Source: Paenibacillus typhae
Lineage (GTDB): Bacteria > Bacillota > Bacilli > Paenibacillales > Paenibacillaceae
Direction of reading: 5' to 3'
Assembly (NCBI RefSeq): GCF_900099765.1
Contig: NZ_FNDX01000007.1
Span: 124,001-188,000 of the forward strand
Length of the DNA stretch: 64,000 bases
The notes under the pieces are model-generated. The model had not been told where the DNA came from. It did no database searches and was given only the letters and a program-made list of their open reading frames with translations. The position numbers and the translations under genes were made by a program. Shown in pieces: positions 33,634-41,486 of the stretch; the stretch's first letter is position 1, and each line of letters begins with the position of its first letter.

Positions 33634-34697
33634 TGACCCCTGTCAAAAGAGTCAACCGTTTCTTCATGCTTCTGACGGCTCCTTTTATCGGACTCCTGAT
33701 TGCCCTGTGGGCATATCAGCCCAAGCTGACACTGGATCTGGATACGAGCAAGTTTGCTGCCGCTCCCGGACCGCTTGAACAGACGGCCCAGCTGAAACAG
33801 GATTTGCTGCAAGCCCAGAATGCCGCATCCTACACCATCGATGCGATAGGGGCCACTGCCACACTGTACAACCGGACCACGAATGCGATGAATTCGCTGG
33901 TCACCACAGCTGCAGCCCAGGTATCCCGTCCGGAGCTGATCTATAACAGACGGATCACGGCAAGGCTCGGCGTCCCCGCGGATGTCATCAGCAGTGACCG
34001 GATTACCATTGAATTATACCGGCTGAACCCCGGAAACTATAAAGCATATGCTTTAAAAATCAAACTGAAGGATGCTGCAGCAATGAAAATGAGCCTGGCC
34101 GGCGACGGCACCGGCCAGGCAGAAACAACTATGCAGGCCGTTAACCGTTATGGCGCGGTTGCCGGCATCAACGCCGGCGGCTTTGCCGACCAGAACGGCA
34201 AGCGGTATCCATTGTCCACGACCATTGCGAACGGCAGCTATCTGTACGGCTTTGAACCAACCTATAAGGATCTCAGCTTCGTCGGCCTCAGCAAAGCAGG
34301 CAAGCTGATCGGCGGCAAATTCAGCAGCAAGGTACAGCTTGATCAGCTTGAACCGGCATTTGGCGCAACCTTTGTGCCTGTACTGATCAAAAACGGCATG
34401 CTGCAGCCCATTCCTTTGAAATGGCAGATAAGTCCCAAGCGTGCCCCGCGTACCATAATAGGCAAGTATAAAGATGACCAGCTGCTTGTGCTGGTTGCCG
34501 ATGGTTATAACGAGAGCGGCAATTCCGGGGCAACTCTTATGGAATTACAGAGCAAGCTGTGGCGTATGGGTGTAGTCGATGCCTATAATCTGGACGGCGG
34601 AGGCTCATCCTCACTGATATTCCGGGGCAAAGTCATCAACAAGCCGTCTGACGGAGTTCTCCGGCAGGTGCCCACCAATTTCCTGTTTTTCAAGTAG
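33630..34697 (+). CDS. Phosphodiester glycosidase family protein (NAGPA-like), second copy
   Basis: The 355-residue protein has an N-terminal membrane helix (FFMLLTAPFIGLLIALWAY, about 11-29) and an extracytoplasmic NAGPA/DUF2233 domain. Landmarks are AVAGINAGGFAD, RAPRTIIGKYKD, LLVLVADGYNESGNSGATLMELQ and AYNLDGGGSSSLIF, matching the gene at 18455 in order but with low overall identity and a longer N-terminal part (~110 residues before the domain). It overlaps the coiled-coil gene by 4 bases. It likely acts on a phosphodiester-linked glycan of the envelope; substrate unknown. Confidence 0.85.
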   Translation: MMTPVKRVNRFFMLLTAPFIGLLIALWAYQPKLTLDLDTSKFAAAPGPLEQTAQLKQDLLQAQNAASYTIDAIGATATLYNRTTNAMNSLVTTAAAQVSRPELIYNRRITARLGVPADVISSDRITIELYRLNPGNYKAYALKIKLKDAAAMKMSLAGDGTGQAETTMQAVNRYGAVAGINAGGFADQNGKRYPLSTTIANGSYLYGFEPTYKDLSFVGLSKAGKLIGGKFSSKVQLDQLEPAFGATFVPVLIKNGMLQPIPLKWQISPKRAPRTIIGKYKDDQLLVLVADGYNESGNSGATLMELQSKLWRMGVVDAYNLDGGGSSSLIFRGKVINKPSDGVLRQVPTNFLFFK

Positions 34698-34837
34698 CAT
34701 CTTTTCTAATGCATGCTTTCGTTTGTTCCATACGGTATCCTGTCAATGTCTTTTCTCACTTTTCCGCTTTTAATTTATGGCTGCGGCAGGTTATAATCAG
34801 GATAACGTTTACACAATCCTTTACGGAGGTGTCCAGC

Positions 34838-34942
34838 ATGTCGTTCTCCTTAACCTTTTGGATTGTCACTCTCGTACTCCTGCTGTTTCTGACAGGTATA
34901 CTAACCGCCGCCTACAACGATGATAAGACCAAGGGCTTGTAG
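34838..34942 (+). CDS. 34-residue single-pass membrane peptide
   Basis: The short frame MSFSLTFWIVTLVLLLFLTG followed by ILTAAYNDDKTKGL has a membrane helix and a charged tail. An excellent ribosome site, ACGGAGGTGTCCAGC, precedes the ATG at 34838. The longer frame upstream reads through low-quality sequence. A strong terminator follows at 34982. It is probably a real small membrane protein; function unknown. Confidence 0.6.
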   Translation: MSFSLTFWIVTLVLLLFLTGILTAAYNDDKTKGL

Positions 34943-34981
34943 CTGAGGGACGTAACCCTTAAGGCGCACGCCGCTCTGAAC

Positions 34982-35018
34982 CCGAAAAAACGCCGCACAA
35001 TGTGCGGCGTTTTTTCGG
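34982..35018. terminator. Bidirectional terminator
   Basis: A perfect stem CCGAAAAAACGCCGCACA / TGTGCGGCGTTTTTTCGG with T runs on both strands lies between the small membrane peptide and the AbrB-like gene. Confidence 0.92.
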
Positions 35019-35098
35019 TGTTGGCCCGCTGTGAATCCGCAGTACCAGGACTATGTAGGAATGTTGCTTGCCGCCTTCTCCGGGAGAAAGGACAGGAC

Positions 35099-35353
35099 CT
35101 AAGCGTGTCTCGGCAATTGCGTCATCTCTGACAAACAATCTGCACAGATATAACGTTCCTTATACTCGCTTACGCCTTCCATTGATCCGCAGAATACACA
35201 TTTGGGACGGTAGCGCTCCAAAATGATGTGGTCTCCCTGTACAAGAATTTCTACCGGGTCCCCCTCATTCATTTGGTACCTTTTACGCAGAGACTTAGGC
35301 AGAACAATTCTACCCAGCTGATCTACTTTACGAACTACGCCAGCAGGTTTCAT
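35099..35353 (-). CDS. AbrB-type transition-state regulator with CxxC...CxxC tail
   Basis: The 84-residue protein opens with the AbrB/SpoVT swapped-hairpin DNA-binding domain (MKPAGVVRKVDQLGRIVLPK, DPVEILVQGDHIILERY). The tail differs from B. subtilis AbrB: KCVFCGS and ICADCLSEM place two CxxC pairs 14 residues apart, which should form a small zinc knuckle. AbrB-type proteins repress stationary-phase and sporulation genes. The spacer upstream (35354-35478) is very AT-rich and should hold its promoter. The gene is monocistronic. Confidence 0.88.
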   Translation of the reverse strand: MKPAGVVRKVDQLGRIVLPKSLRKRYQMNEGDPVEILVQGDHIILERYRPKCVFCGSMEGVSEYKERYICADCLSEMTQLPRHA

Positions 35354-35478
35354 ATCTTACGTACACCTCTCCTATTCAACTATTAATTAGTAGTTACTAC
35401 TTTTTTCGGCAGTATTCTTCTATTTCGTTATTCATATTGTCGAATCCTGCTGAAAAAAACAAAAAATCATGTCTACTT

Positions 35479-35943
35479 TTAAAAAAGTTCCGGAAAGTCC
35501 AGCTGACGCAGTGCTTCATAGACAATAATCGCTGCCGAATTGGATAAATTCAGCGATCTGACCGCCTGCCCCATCGGCATGCGCATCGCTGTTTCTTTCC
35601 CTGCTTCCAGGATTTCAGGCGACAACCCCTTGGTCTCTTTGCCGAAGACAAAAAAATCGCCATCCCGGAAGGCGAAGTCTGTATACCTCTTCTCTGCCTT
35701 GGTCGTAGCGTAGAAAAAACGTCCTTCGCTGTATTTCTCCAGTACCTCCGCGAACGAATCGTGATATTCAATGGTGACGGCATGCCAGTAATCCAGGCCC
35801 GCCCGCTTCAGCGTCGCATCGTCGGTCCGGAAGCCCAGCGGCCGGACAAGATGAAGATGGGTGCCGGTAGCAGCACAGGTACGGGCAATATTGCCGGTGT
35901 TCGCCGGAATTTCCGGTTCAACCAGCACAATGTGTAATGCCAT
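35479..35943 (-). CDS. trmL: tRNA (cytidine(34)-2'-O)-methyltransferase
   Basis: The 154-residue SPOUT methyltransferase has IVLVEPEIPANTGNIARTC, LHLVRPLGF, FVFGKETKGLSPE and the knot motif MRSLNLSNSAAIIVYEALRQ (here AVRSLNLSNSAA). It methylates the wobble base of tRNA-Leu isoacceptors. The ATG at 35943, preceded by GAGAGGAAG, begins MALHIVLVEPE as in family members; the longer frame is unsupported. Confidence 0.93.
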   Translation of the reverse strand: MALHIVLVEPEIPANTGNIARTCAATGTHLHLVRPLGFRTDDATLKRAGLDYWHAVTIEYHDSFAEVLEKYSEGRFFYATTKAEKRYTDFAFRDGDFFVFGKETKGLSPEILEAGKETAMRMPMGQAVRSLNLSNSAAIIVYEALRQLDFPELF

Positions 35944-36040
35944 TAGGGTAAACTTCCTCTCTGTAGGCTTCAATAGCCCTGTGTTGTAAGTAAACATACA
36001 GCTCTAGGATGACAGACGGACTGTTCAAAGGCAAGCAGAA

Positions 36041-36067
36041 GACCTTCCGCCTAAGCAGCGGAAGGTC
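36041..36067 (-). terminator. Hairpin after serC
   Basis: GACCTTCCGC pairs perfectly with GCGGAAGGTC 17 bases after the serC stop; the following minus-strand sequence TTCTGCTT is only weakly T-rich. Confidence 0.6.
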
Positions 36068-36083
36068 CGGAAATTTCAATCAC

Positions 36084-37184
36084 TTAGCCTTGAGTTTGCC
36101 GGAAATGCTTCATGAAATCGGCAAGCGCCTTAACGCTCTCATAAGGAACAGCGTTATAAATCGAAGCACGCAAGCCTCCGACGCTGCGGTGTCCCTTGAG
36201 GCCGATGAAGCCTTCCTGCTCAGCTGCCTTGACGAACTGCTTCTCCAGCTCCTCGGACTGCATCCGGAAGGTAACGTTCATAATGGAACGGCTGCCTGCC
36301 TCTGCTACTCCGCGGTAGAAGCCGTCACTGCCGTCGATATGATCGTACAGCAGGCCGGATTTATCGCGGTTCTTGGATTCGATGCCGGCAAGACCACCCT
36401 GCTCCTCAATCCATTTTAACACTTCATTGACCATATATACAGAAAAGGATGGCGGCGTATTATACAGAGAGTTGTTCTTGTAATGTGTATCATAACGCAG
36501 GATTGTCGGAATGTTCGCAGGTGATTTGGCAATCAGCTCTTCCTTGGCAATCACTACAGTCACCCCGGAAGGTCCAAGATTCTTCTGCGCTCCGGCGTAG
36601 ATCAGCCCGAATTTGCTGACATCAAAGGAACGGCTCAGAATGTCACTGGACATATCGGCAATCAGCGGTAGAGAACCTGTATCCGGATATTCCGCATATT
36701 GCGTCCCTTCAATGGTCTCATTGGAGGTAATGTGCAGGTAAGCCGCATTGTCAGCCGGCTTGATGCTGCCAAGCTCCGGAATGGCCAGGAACTTCTTGTC
36801 CTCGGAGGATGCGGCAACATGCGCTTCTCCTACCAGCTTCGCTTCCTTGAGTGCCTTGTCTGCCCAGCTTCCTGTCATTACATAGCTGCCGACTTGTCCG
36901 CTGGAGATGAGGTTCATCGGGATCATGGCGAACTGCGTGCTGGCTCCGCCCTGCACAAATAACACTTTGTAGCCTTCAGGATTGCCGAGCAGGGAAAGCA
37001 GACGCTCCTGCGCTTCATTATGCACGGATTCGTATATTGCCCCGCGGTGCGACATCTCCATAATGGACATTCCGCTTTCCCGGAAATCAACAAACTCCGC
37101 CTGTGCGCGTTCGAGTACTTCAAGCGGCAGCGCCGCCGGTCCTGCATTGAAATTGTATGCTCTCTTGCTCAAAATTGCCCCCAT
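36084..37184 (-). CDS. serC: Phosphoserine aminotransferase
   Basis: The 366-residue enzyme makes O-phosphoserine from 3-phosphohydroxypyruvate and glutamate. Landmarks are YNFNAGPAALPLEVLE at the start, FVQGGASTQFAMIPMNL, ADMSSDILSR, YAGAQKNLGPSGVTVV with the PLP lysine, and RASIYNAVPYESVKAL near the end. The ATG at 37184 follows GGAGAGAAAGG and starts MGAILSKRAYNFNAGP; the longer frame to 37235 is rejected. serA and serB are not in the window. Confidence 0.95.
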   Translation of the reverse strand: MGAILSKRAYNFNAGPAALPLEVLERAQAEFVDFRESGMSIMEMSHRGAIYESVHNEAQERLLSLLGNPEGYKVLFVQGGASTQFAMIPMNLISSGQVGSYVMTGSWADKALKEAKLVGEAHVAASSEDKKFLAIPELGSIKPADNAAYLHITSNETIEGTQYAEYPDTGSLPLIADMSSDILSRSFDVSKFGLIYAGAQKNLGPSGVTVVIAKEELIAKSPANIPTILRYDTHYKNNSLYNTPPSFSVYMVNEVLKWIEEQGGLAGIESKNRDKSGLLYDHIDGSDGFYRGVAEAGSRSIMNVTFRMQSEELEKQFVKAAEQEGFIGLKGHRSVGGLRASIYNAVPYESVKALADFMKHFRQTQG

Positions 37185-37280
37185 CCTTTCTCTCCTACGA
37201 ATATGGATATCGCTATGATAGCAGCATTCCAACACGCCAGCAAGTATAATTATTCACATGTAGCGTAAGATCCCCGGGCT

Positions 37281-38165
37281 TCATAACGTGAAAAACTGAT
37301 AGCTGCGGCTCCAATCCCTGCTGTGACGCGGTAAAATACTGATGTCCGCAAAAACCTCGGGAGAAATCACATGCTGCTCACCCCAGAGAGCCATCCGCTC
37401 CGGTCGGAAGCTTCCGCTCTCACGCACTCCTGCTCCGCTCGGCTTGTGGACCAGCTCCCAGTACCAATCCGCATCCCCCTTCTCCCAGCCGCTCAGCCGG
37501 CAATAGAACGGACGGTCAGGAACGGCAGTCCAGCTTACAACGTTACCCGACACATGCAGCAGCCCGGAGGTATACGAGGATTCCGGTTCATGCACACCGG
37601 CTTTTCCAGGCAGTTTCAGCTCATAGTCTTTCCCGGCAGGAGCATCATTGATTCCAACGAAGTTATGAATATACTCTTCCGTATGCAGCGGCTTTATTCC
37701 GGTATTTTCCAGTGAATAATCAATGATGAGCCGGTCCCCGTGCAGTGAGATCCGTTTGCTCAAAAGTATACCGTACCCCCGGCACTCCTCAGACTTCACC
37801 TTATACACTATTTCATGCCGGCTGCTTTCCGTCTTTATCTCTGAGGGGATGAGCGGGTACGCAGCCATAAAATCATAGGCAGCATTATCCGTCTTGTGCA
37901 GCAGCCCGACACCAGGCTTCGGAAACCACTCCCCGGCGGCAGCTTCCGCGTAGCCTATTGCCCGGGAGATGCCGAATTCGTTACACAGCCCGATCCCCCC
38001 GCTGCCTTTTCCTGCATGCAGACTCTCCGGAACACAAAAGGTATGCTTTCCGTCCTCCAGTGTGACCTGGGTAATAAAACCGGTCCAGTCGAACCTGGTA
38101 CCGCTGTAATCTCCTGGCTCTGCAATATCCACAGTCAGAATTCCATTTGAAAGCTGGTGAGCCAT
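37281..38165 (-). CDS. Galactose mutarotase-like / aldose epimerase-fold protein
   Basis: The 294-residue protein looks like a galactose-mutarotase-fold protein (WTGFITQVTLEDGKHTFCVPE, GIGLCNEFGISRAIGY, YIHNFVGIND, ELVHKPSGAGVRESG). The catalytic His/Glu of classical GalM cannot be assigned with certainty. It follows the GH94 phosphorylase gene on the same strand but after a terminator, so co-regulation is likely and co-transcription less so. The ATG at 38165 (MAHQLSNGILTVD) with AAAGGA upstream is preferred to a TTG at 38189. Confidence 0.65.
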   Translation of the reverse strand: MAHQLSNGILTVDIAEPGDYSGTRFDWTGFITQVTLEDGKHTFCVPESLHAGKGSGGIGLCNEFGISRAIGYAEAAAGEWFPKPGVGLLHKTDNAAYDFMAAYPLIPSEIKTESSRHEIVYKVKSEECRGYGILLSKRISLHGDRLIIDYSLENTGIKPLHTEEYIHNFVGINDAPAGKDYELKLPGKAGVHEPESSYTSGLLHVSGNVVSWTAVPDRPFYCRLSGWEKGDADWYWELVHKPSGAGVRESGSFRPERMALWGEQHVISPEVFADISILPRHSRDWSRSYQFFTL

Positions 38166-38207
38166 TCTAATCCATCCTTTCCGATACAACCGCTTTTTCA
38201 GAGTCTA

Positions 38208-38252
38208 TCAAAAAAGAGCCTGCAGCACCTTAAGAGGCAGCGCAGGCACTTC
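38208..38252 (-). terminator. Terminator of the GH94 gene
   Basis: On the minus strand GTGCCTGC..GCCTCTTAAGGTGC.GCAGGC is followed by TTTTTTG, shortly after the GH94 stop codon. Confidence 0.75.
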
Positions 38253-38270
38253 TCATTATTTATTTATTGA

Positions 38271-41018
38271 TCAGGCGAGTTCAACCTTCAATTCATGAAC
38301 CTGTCCTTCCGGCAATGCCTGCAGCACCGCACGCGGAATCAACACACCCTCTGAGACGCGCTGAAGCGTCACCACAGCGCCGTTCAGGGTAATACCGTGT
38401 ATTTGGTACTCTCCATACTCAGCGCTTCCTGTGGACGTATAGACGACCTCCAGCTCACGTCCGGCAAACAGAGTCTTAATCGACGCCCTGCCCTGTGCAT
38501 CAAACTGCTCCTTGACCAGCTTCGGTGCAAGCAGCAGATCACCCAGAAGTCCTTTAACGCCGAATACTTCTGTCACCATCGTCAGCAGCAGCCAGCTGGC
38601 CGAGCCGGTCAGATACGTATACATTCCTCTGCCTTTTTCATTGATATACTCCGGAATTCCCGGGTACATCCTGCTCAGCTCAAAATTCACACTAAGGCTG
38701 TACAGTGAATCAAGCACCTTGTATCCTTCTCGGACATAACCGCGTTTATACAGCGCATTCCCGTACATTACAGTCATATGGCTGAACATCGCCCCGTTTT
38801 CTTTATGGCCAAAAGCAAATCCGAAGGCACGGCCCAGGTTTTGCTGGATGCCGCCGAAGTCCGAATTCAGCCGGTAGCCGATTACGGCATCGAACAGGTT
38901 TCTTTCAACGGAAGCGATCATATGCGGAATCTGTTCAGGGGCTGCCGCGCGGCCGAGAAGCGGAAACACCTGTCCGGTAAGGGTCATCCGGACACCTCCG
39001 GCCGTCTCTCCTTCAACCCGTTCACCGTCATTATTGTAATAGCCGTTAAACCAGCCGCCGCCGTGAACACTTTCCACCCATTCATTACTGCGCAGGTGGC
39101 TGAAGATCCACTCTGCCTTGCGGGCCAGGTCATCTGCCACCTGCTCAAGCTTAAGCTCTGCGCGGATGCCGCTCACACGGTTCGGTGCAGCAGCATAATA
39201 GCGGTTAAGCCGTTCCTGCTTGGCGGATACAGATGCATAATCGACACTCTCGCCCAGGGAGTCCAGCAGCAGCAGCATTTCTTCCGCCAGCTCCAGCGTG
39301 CCGCTTCCCGTGCGGTCTTTCAGTGTGCGCAGCAGCTCAGACAGCTCATAAAGATTATCGCCATAGAAGGCGGTAAACGTAACACTCTCTCCACGCTGGG
39401 CCGCCATATCCAGCCCGTCATTCCAGTCTGCACCCTCCAGCAGAATGTTATTATGCTCACCCACATTGAAGAACGGAACCAGATTCTGCAGCAGAATATG
39501 CTCCAGAATCGTGCCGGTATAGACCTCACCTGCACTGGTGCGCAGGCTGCTGCCTGCAGCAGGCTCCCAGGAGCTGTCACGTTCGCGGCAGCGGCTCATA
39601 AAGGAGTCCCGGAAATAAGTCTGCTCCTGCAGCAGGAAATCCAGATCACCGCTCTGATTCAAATACAGCAGGGTTGTCATGAACGGCCACGCCCCATGGT
39701 CCATCCATACGCGCGGAATGTTATTCCGGTCGGCAATGAACTCTCCGGGGTGCTGACCGATGATGGTTGCATTGCTGCCGTCTATTCTCACTCCCGCATA
39801 ATTATTCAGCAGCAGGCTGCGCACATCCTCCGGTTCCATGATCAGGAGGGCCAGGCAATCCTGCCATAAATCACGCCAGCCCCGGCCGCCGCGGCCGTAA
39901 TCATGATAGGGCAGAAATGAGTTCCCGTACAGCCTGCGCAGCACCGGCTGCAAGGTAACCCATTTCATCCACTGGTCAGCGCTGTCATCCCCTGTATGGA
40001 AGGACACAGTGTTCACTTTGTCTGCCCAGAACTGCTTGTTAGCCGTAAGCTCGGCATCAAAAGCTGCAGCAGAGCCGTATTTTCCCATCAGTTCTTCTAC
40101 ATCAATCCGGTCATTGCCGATCACCATTACTACTACATACGAACGGCTCTGGCCCGGCAGGAGCGGAACTGAAGCGAATCTTATGCCTCCCAGCGCTTCA
40201 TAACCCTCGCTATGTAGAGCTCCGTCCCGGCCGGACTGGGGCTCTGCATTCCATACTACCGCTTCGGGCCAGTCCAGACTGCCGCCTTCACCAATAAACT
40301 CTTCTTGAACAGGGAAGAAGCCAACAGGCAGAGCACCGTCCTCTTCCGCACCAAAAACACCATAGGACGTATGATTAACCCGGTGTCCGCGTTCATCAAA
40401 GGACAACGCCGGCTGAACCTCAACGCCATAGTCCAAGGTATAAATCCGGTTCAGCAGTGAAGTGACATGACGGTGATCCCGCAGATCATCTGCCGAACGT
40501 GCATACAGCGGAATGGCCGCAGTGGGCGTAATCAATATTTCCCCTGTTCCCATATTCGTCAGCACTACCTTCATCAGCTCAACCTTATCACTCCCTACTG
40601 GAACGAGACTGGTCACTTCCGCCTTGATGCCCAGCTGCCGGTTCTCCCGTGTGACCTTGTGCCACAGCAGCCCCGCTTCCAGCAGAGAATCGTCTGCAGT
40701 CTCCGAATAAGCCTCTGCATGCTGGCGGGCTGAATTCCCTGCTGCCGACCAGGCGCCTTTTCCGTCGATATAAACCCAGAAATTGCGGGAAGCCCGCGAA
40801 TTGTGCAGATCCTCCACAGAGAGTGGCGGTGTCAGAAAGGTATTATGTCCCGAGGTTACCTGGCCATGAAGCTGCGGAGTGACCGAGGACATCATGCCCC
40901 CTTCGTTAACCAGCGGAAAATACAAGAAACTGCTCCGGTCAGGCTGCTCCAGGCTGAACTCCCCATTCTGCCCGGTGAACTGCCAGCCTGCTATTTTTTT
41001 GTGTGCCAAAGTATTCAT
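38271..41018 (-). CDS. GH94-family beta-glucan/oligosaccharide phosphorylase
   Basis: The 915-residue protein has the GH94 architecture: an N-terminal beta-sandwich (EFSLEQPDRSSFLYFPLVNE), a helical linker and an (alpha/alpha)6 barrel. Landmarks are YHDYGRGGRGWRDLWQDCLALL, RNNIPRVWMDHGAWPF, and the catalytic aspartate in LLEGADWNDGLDMAAQRGES. Phosphate-site features follow (GGVRMTLTGQVFPLLG, NENGAMFSH-type KENGAMFSH). GH94 enzymes split beta-linked glucosides with phosphate, giving alpha-glucose-1-phosphate. Size and motifs suggest a cellobiose, cellodextrin or beta-1,2-oligoglucan phosphorylase; which one is open. There is no signal peptide. GGAAGG precedes the ATG and a LacI-type operator lies directly upstream. 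Confidence 0.85.
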   Translation of the reverse strand: MNTLAHKKIAGWQFTGQNGEFSLEQPDRSSFLYFPLVNEGGMMSSVTPQLHGQVTSGHNTFLTPPLSVEDLHNSRASRNFWVYIDGKGAWSAAGNSARQHAEAYSETADDSLLEAGLLWHKVTRENRQLGIKAEVTSLVPVGSDKVELMKVVLTNMGTGEILITPTAAIPLYARSADDLRDHRHVTSLLNRIYTLDYGVEVQPALSFDERGHRVNHTSYGVFGAEEDGALPVGFFPVQEEFIGEGGSLDWPEAVVWNAEPQSGRDGALHSEGYEALGGIRFASVPLLPGQSRSYVVVMVIGNDRIDVEELMGKYGSAAAFDAELTANKQFWADKVNTVSFHTGDDSADQWMKWVTLQPVLRRLYGNSFLPYHDYGRGGRGWRDLWQDCLALLIMEPEDVRSLLLNNYAGVRIDGSNATIIGQHPGEFIADRNNIPRVWMDHGAWPFMTTLLYLNQSGDLDFLLQEQTYFRDSFMSRCRERDSSWEPAAGSSLRTSAGEVYTGTILEHILLQNLVPFFNVGEHNNILLEGADWNDGLDMAAQRGESVTFTAFYGDNLYELSELLRTLKDRTGSGTLELAEEMLLLLDSLGESVDYASVSAKQERLNRYYAAAPNRVSGIRAELKLEQVADDLARKAEWIFSHLRSNEWVESVHGGGWFNGYYNNDGERVEGETAGGVRMTLTGQVFPLLGRAAAPEQIPHMIASVERNLFDAVIGYRLNSDFGGIQQNLGRAFGFAFGHKENGAMFSHMTVMYGNALYKRGYVREGYKVLDSLYSLSVNFELSRMYPGIPEYINEKGRGMYTYLTGSASWLLLTMVTEVFGVKGLLGDLLLAPKLVKEQFDAQGRASIKTLFAGRELEVVYTSTGSAEYGEYQIHGITLNGAVVTLQRVSEGVLIPRAVLQALPEGQVHELKVELA

Positions 41019-41036
41019 CCTTCCAGATCATTTTTA

Positions 41037-41055
41037 CGAAACCGTTTTCGGTTTT
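41037..41055. promoter_or_regulatory. LacI-type operator before the GH94 gene
   Basis: The sequence CGAAACCGTTTTCGGTTTT holds an AAACCG/CGGTTT inverted repeat. It resembles the AAACCGGTTT and AAAACCGTTT sites at 2550-2583. It lies 19 bases upstream of the start codon, well placed to block transcription. Confidence 0.5.
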
Positions 41056-41427
41056 ATTATTGCACCGTAAACAAATGTTGTAAAGAGATTTTTGGATAAA
41101 CTGCTGTATATCATTAAGAGATAATTAATTTTCCGACTTAAATCCTGCAATATCAAGGGTTATTCCCATCCTCGTCTGCAATAGACACACTGTAGCAACC
41201 AGGTATAATCCGAAAACATTTCCGAAAATGCGACTAAATTATTTATTAAAGATGCTCAGTTAATTAAAATTTTGTCCAGAAAGAGATTCATAGCATACTA
41301 AATCTCATTTTAGCAAACGCATTCTTTTCTATTTATAATAAATTATTCTTTTTATTTGAACATATTTACGAAAATTTTTGCTACTTATTATTTAAAAAAG
41401 CATTTCCCTCCAAAAAAAGAACACAAA
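41056..41427. other. AT-rich spacer between the GH94 gene and glnA
   Basis: About 370 strongly AT-rich bases between the GH94 operator and the glnA terminator. No gene, hairpin or clear repeat was seen; it presumably holds the GH94 promoter. Confidence 0.5.
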
Positions 41428-41455
41428 GAAGCCTCCGGGTCTTCCCGGAGGCTTC
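41428..41455 (-). terminator. Terminator of glnA
   Basis: A perfect 12-bp stem (GAAGCCTCCGGG / CCCGGAGGCTTC), 4-base loop, and on the minus strand TTTGTGTTCTTTTTTT. Confidence 0.9.
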
Positions 41456-41486
41456 TGAGCTAAACTAAAATTATATAATGCCGATC

